From: a virus
Strand: one strand, 5' to 3'
IMG/VR virus record: IMGVR_UViG_3300022913_000001
Span: 1-51,567 of that record
DNA length: 51,567 nucleotides
Both the position numbers and the translations under genes were made by a program. This document shows positions 50,420-51,567 of this stretch, piece by piece. Numbering within the stretch: the stretch's first letter is position 1; each line of letters opens with the position of its first letter. The notes beneath the pieces are model-generated. The model worked only from the letters and a program-made list of their open reading frames with translations. It made no database searches and was not told the DNA's origin.

Positions 50420-50420
50420 T
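50384..50420 (+). terminator. Rho-independent terminator
   Basis: Perfect 8-bp stem CCTCTATT/AATAGAGG (50384-50391 and 50404-50411), 12-nt loop and a T run from 50412. It closes the candidate small RNA and the replication operon. Confidence 0.9.
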
Positions 50421-50480
50421 GCTTTTTTTTTGTTTTTAATCTACATTTAAATTACCAACAATCAAAAAACTGGTATTTAA

Positions 50481-50684
50481 ATGCTGCCACTTATTACAAA
50501 ATCAGAGTTAGAGCTATTAATATCCGCATTTGATGTAAACACCTTGCTTGATAGCAAGAATTGTGAAGTTTTAGAAGATTCATTAAATCAAGATTCATCA
50601 CTAATCACATTAGCTTTTCCTTGTGGTGATTATCAAATCAAAACCATTAATCAAGAGGAAAAAGAAAATGCTTCTTTTATTTAG
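50481..50684 (+). CDS. Small unknown protein
   Basis: A 67-residue acidic protein (LLISAFDVNTLLDSKNCEVLEDS). No clear ribosome site or family. Its 3' end overlaps the start of the next membrane protein gene by 17 bp, suggesting a coupled pair. Confidence 0.5.
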   Translation: MLPLITKSELELLISAFDVNTLLDSKNCEVLEDSLNQDSSLITLAFPCGDYQIKTINQEEKENASFI

Positions 50685-50871
50685 TCATGTTTATTTAACA
50701 ACACAGTTCTACTCTAACAAAAAATTTATTAACAATTTTGGACTAATAATATTAATTTGCTATATGATATTTTTTGCCTTTTTGTTTGCAAGCACTACTG
50801 GATTTATTGCAGTCACTATTAATGTAATATTGTTTATTTTTAATTTTTTTGCGTTATTAGAGAAAATATAA
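50668..50871 (+). CDS. Two-helix membrane protein (holin candidate)
   Basis: A 67-residue protein with GAGGA about 9 bp before ATG 50668. A longer frame from 50623 starts at GTG without a ribosome site. Two membrane helices (FGLIILICYMIFFAFLFAS and TGFIAVTINVILFIFNFFALL) with a short polar turn, as in class II holins. Located just upstream of the lipoprotein and endolysin genes in the circle, so a holin role is plausible. Confidence 0.6.
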   Translation: MLLLFSHVYLTTQFYSNKKFINNFGLIILICYMIFFAFLFASTTGFIAVTINVILFIFNFFALLEKI

Positions 50872-50981
50872 TGTTAATAATAATAACGCTACCTAGCAGC
50901 ACTATTAGAATTAAATACAATTATGATGTAACTTTAACAACTAAGGATGGAAAAAAAACACATTTCTGCAAAAGAAAATAA
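50871..50981 (+). CDS. 36-residue basic microprotein
   Basis: A short frame whose ATG overlaps the preceding stop (TAATG). It starts MLIIITLPSSTIRIKYNYDV and ends in a basic tail. It may only be spurious extension by termination-reinitiation. No family. Confidence 0.4.
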   Translation: MLIIITLPSSTIRIKYNYDVTLTTKDGKKTHFCKRK

Positions 50982-51024
50982 TAATTATTTTGGTTTTTGT
51001 GTAATATAAAAACCTATTGTCTAC

Positions 51025-51060
51025 AACCCTCTGTTTTAGTCTTTTTAAGAGGGTTTTTTT
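51025..51060 (+). terminator. Rho-independent terminator before the lipoprotein gene
   Basis: AACCCTCT (51025-51032) pairs with AGAGGGTT (51048-51055), 15-nt loop, followed by T residues to 51060. It separates the holin candidate unit from the lipoprotein gene. Confidence 0.85.
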
Positions 51061-51078
51061 AAAAAAAGGAAAATATAT

Positions 51079-51567
51079 ATGAAAAATTTTATACCCGTAT
51101 TAGCAGTATTAGTATTTGTTACTGGATGCAATCTTAACGCAGATCACGCATTAAAAACTCTTGATGTTTCAAATTATACAGTTAAACCAGAAATAACTTT
51201 TAGCAATATTGAATTAAGAAATATAGATTTTATAAAAAAAAATAGCTTGTCTGGATGCAGCGATAAATCATTAATAGAAGATTGTTTGTCATTAATGGAA
51301 ATAAACAAATTAAAGAAATTTTCTAAAAAAGTTTTTGCTTTAAGCAATGCAAAAGCTTATGAAAAGCATGTTAATTACAAAGATGTTGCTAATGATGATT
51401 ACAAAGCAGATACAATTGCTCAATACAAAGATTCATTTAAAAATGATGAGATTTTAGTTTCTGAATTAAAAGATTATATTGACTATTTAAAAAGCATTTA
51501 TTCGTTAAACAACGAATTTAATTCAGCAATTAAAGCTTTAGATGCAACAGAACAATCAAAAATGATT
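51079..51567 (+). CDS. Phage lipoprotein, 5' part (gene split by the contig ends)
   Basis: The start of the 239-residue lipoprotein completed at 128-358. Signal peptide MKNFIPVLAVLVFVTGC with lipobox VTGC and Cys17 as the predicted lipidated residue. Asn at +2 gives no clear inner-membrane retention signal (no Asp), so outer-membrane sorting is expected. AAGGAAAATATAT precedes ATG. The mature part is polar and probably helical (residues 100-240). Phage lipoproteins in such places often act as spanins or superinfection exclusion factors; there is no TM partner adjacent to support a two-part spanin. Confidence 0.85.
   Translation, partial: MKNFIPVLAVLVFVTGCNLNADHALKTLDVSNYTVKPEITFSNIELRNIDFIKKNSLSGCSDKSLIEDCLSLMEINKLKKFSKKVFALSNAKAYEKHVNYKDVANDDYKADTIAQYKDSFKNDEILVSELKDYIDYLKSIYSLNNEFNSAIKALDATEQSKMI
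51441..51567. repeat. Terminal direct repeat, right copy
   Basis: Identical to 1-127. See the left copy. Confidence 0.95.

Noticed and set aside
1-51567. tRNA genes
   Set aside because: No cloverleaf with a recognisable T-arm and CCA-type end was noticed by eye; a dedicated scan was not possible.
1-51567. Self-targeting spacers
   Set aside because: Looking by eye for stretches of the five spacers elsewhere in the window gave no match; this is not an exhaustive search.

Overview
This window is an essentially complete genome of an AT-rich, tailed, contractile-tail (myovirus-type) bacteriophage. Bases 1-127 are repeated exactly at 51441-51567, so the contig closes into a circle of 51,440 bp and one lipoprotein gene is split by the cut. 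A contractile tail is supported by a DUF3383-type sheath, a tail tube, and a full baseplate series (hub, spike, gp25-like, gpJ-like and gpI-like proteins). Host clues are a type I-E CRISPR repeat, perfect DnaA boxes and a RecE/RecT-type recombination pair, which together suggest a gammaproteobacterium. Five Sel1-repeat proteins and a LuxR-type regulator are reminiscent of Legionellales-like hosts, but this is inference. No integrase and no classical CI-type repressor were recognised.

Layout: 50481-1812 (through the circle junction) holds small membrane proteins, a lipoprotein, an M15-family endolysin and two genes built from a repeated helix-turn-helix-like unit. 2078-2409 is a phage-borne CRISPR mini-array (6 repeats, 5 spacers, no cas genes). 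A structured RNA element and three tandem Sel1-repeat genes follow (2541-4690), then two small conserved phage genes and a LuxR-type regulator (5362-6159). 6265-22568 is the virion operon: portal, head morphogenesis, protease/scaffold, cement, capsid, connectors, sheath, tube, frameshifted chaperone, tape measure, baseplate and a fibre. The terminase genes (22663-24899) are followed by a PAPS-reductase-like gene, small genes and a large fibre locus (26813-36148) ending in a strong terminator.

36199-45777 is read leftwards and is a chain of short transcription units: Sel1 proteins, a degenerate methyltransferase-like protein, a Panacea (DUF4065) gene inside an operon of membrane proteins, a coiled-coil protein, RecT and a RecE-like nuclease. 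45848-50264 is read rightwards: SF2 helicase, VRR-NUC nuclease, HTH protein, an origin with two DnaA boxes and iterons, an O-like initiator and a DnaC-like loader.

The most striking feature is a repeated perfect palindrome, TGTTATAATTAATTATAACA, found with variation eleven times, always upstream of accessory, recombination or replication genes. Each copy contains an extended -10 box (TGnTATAAT), and six leftward copies have a TTGCAT/TTGCAA-like -35 at exactly 16 bp. One copy lies just beyond the CRISPR array, oriented to transcribe it, with -35 TTGCAA at 17 bp. The array therefore appears to be wired into the phage's own regulon rather than carrying a standard host leader.
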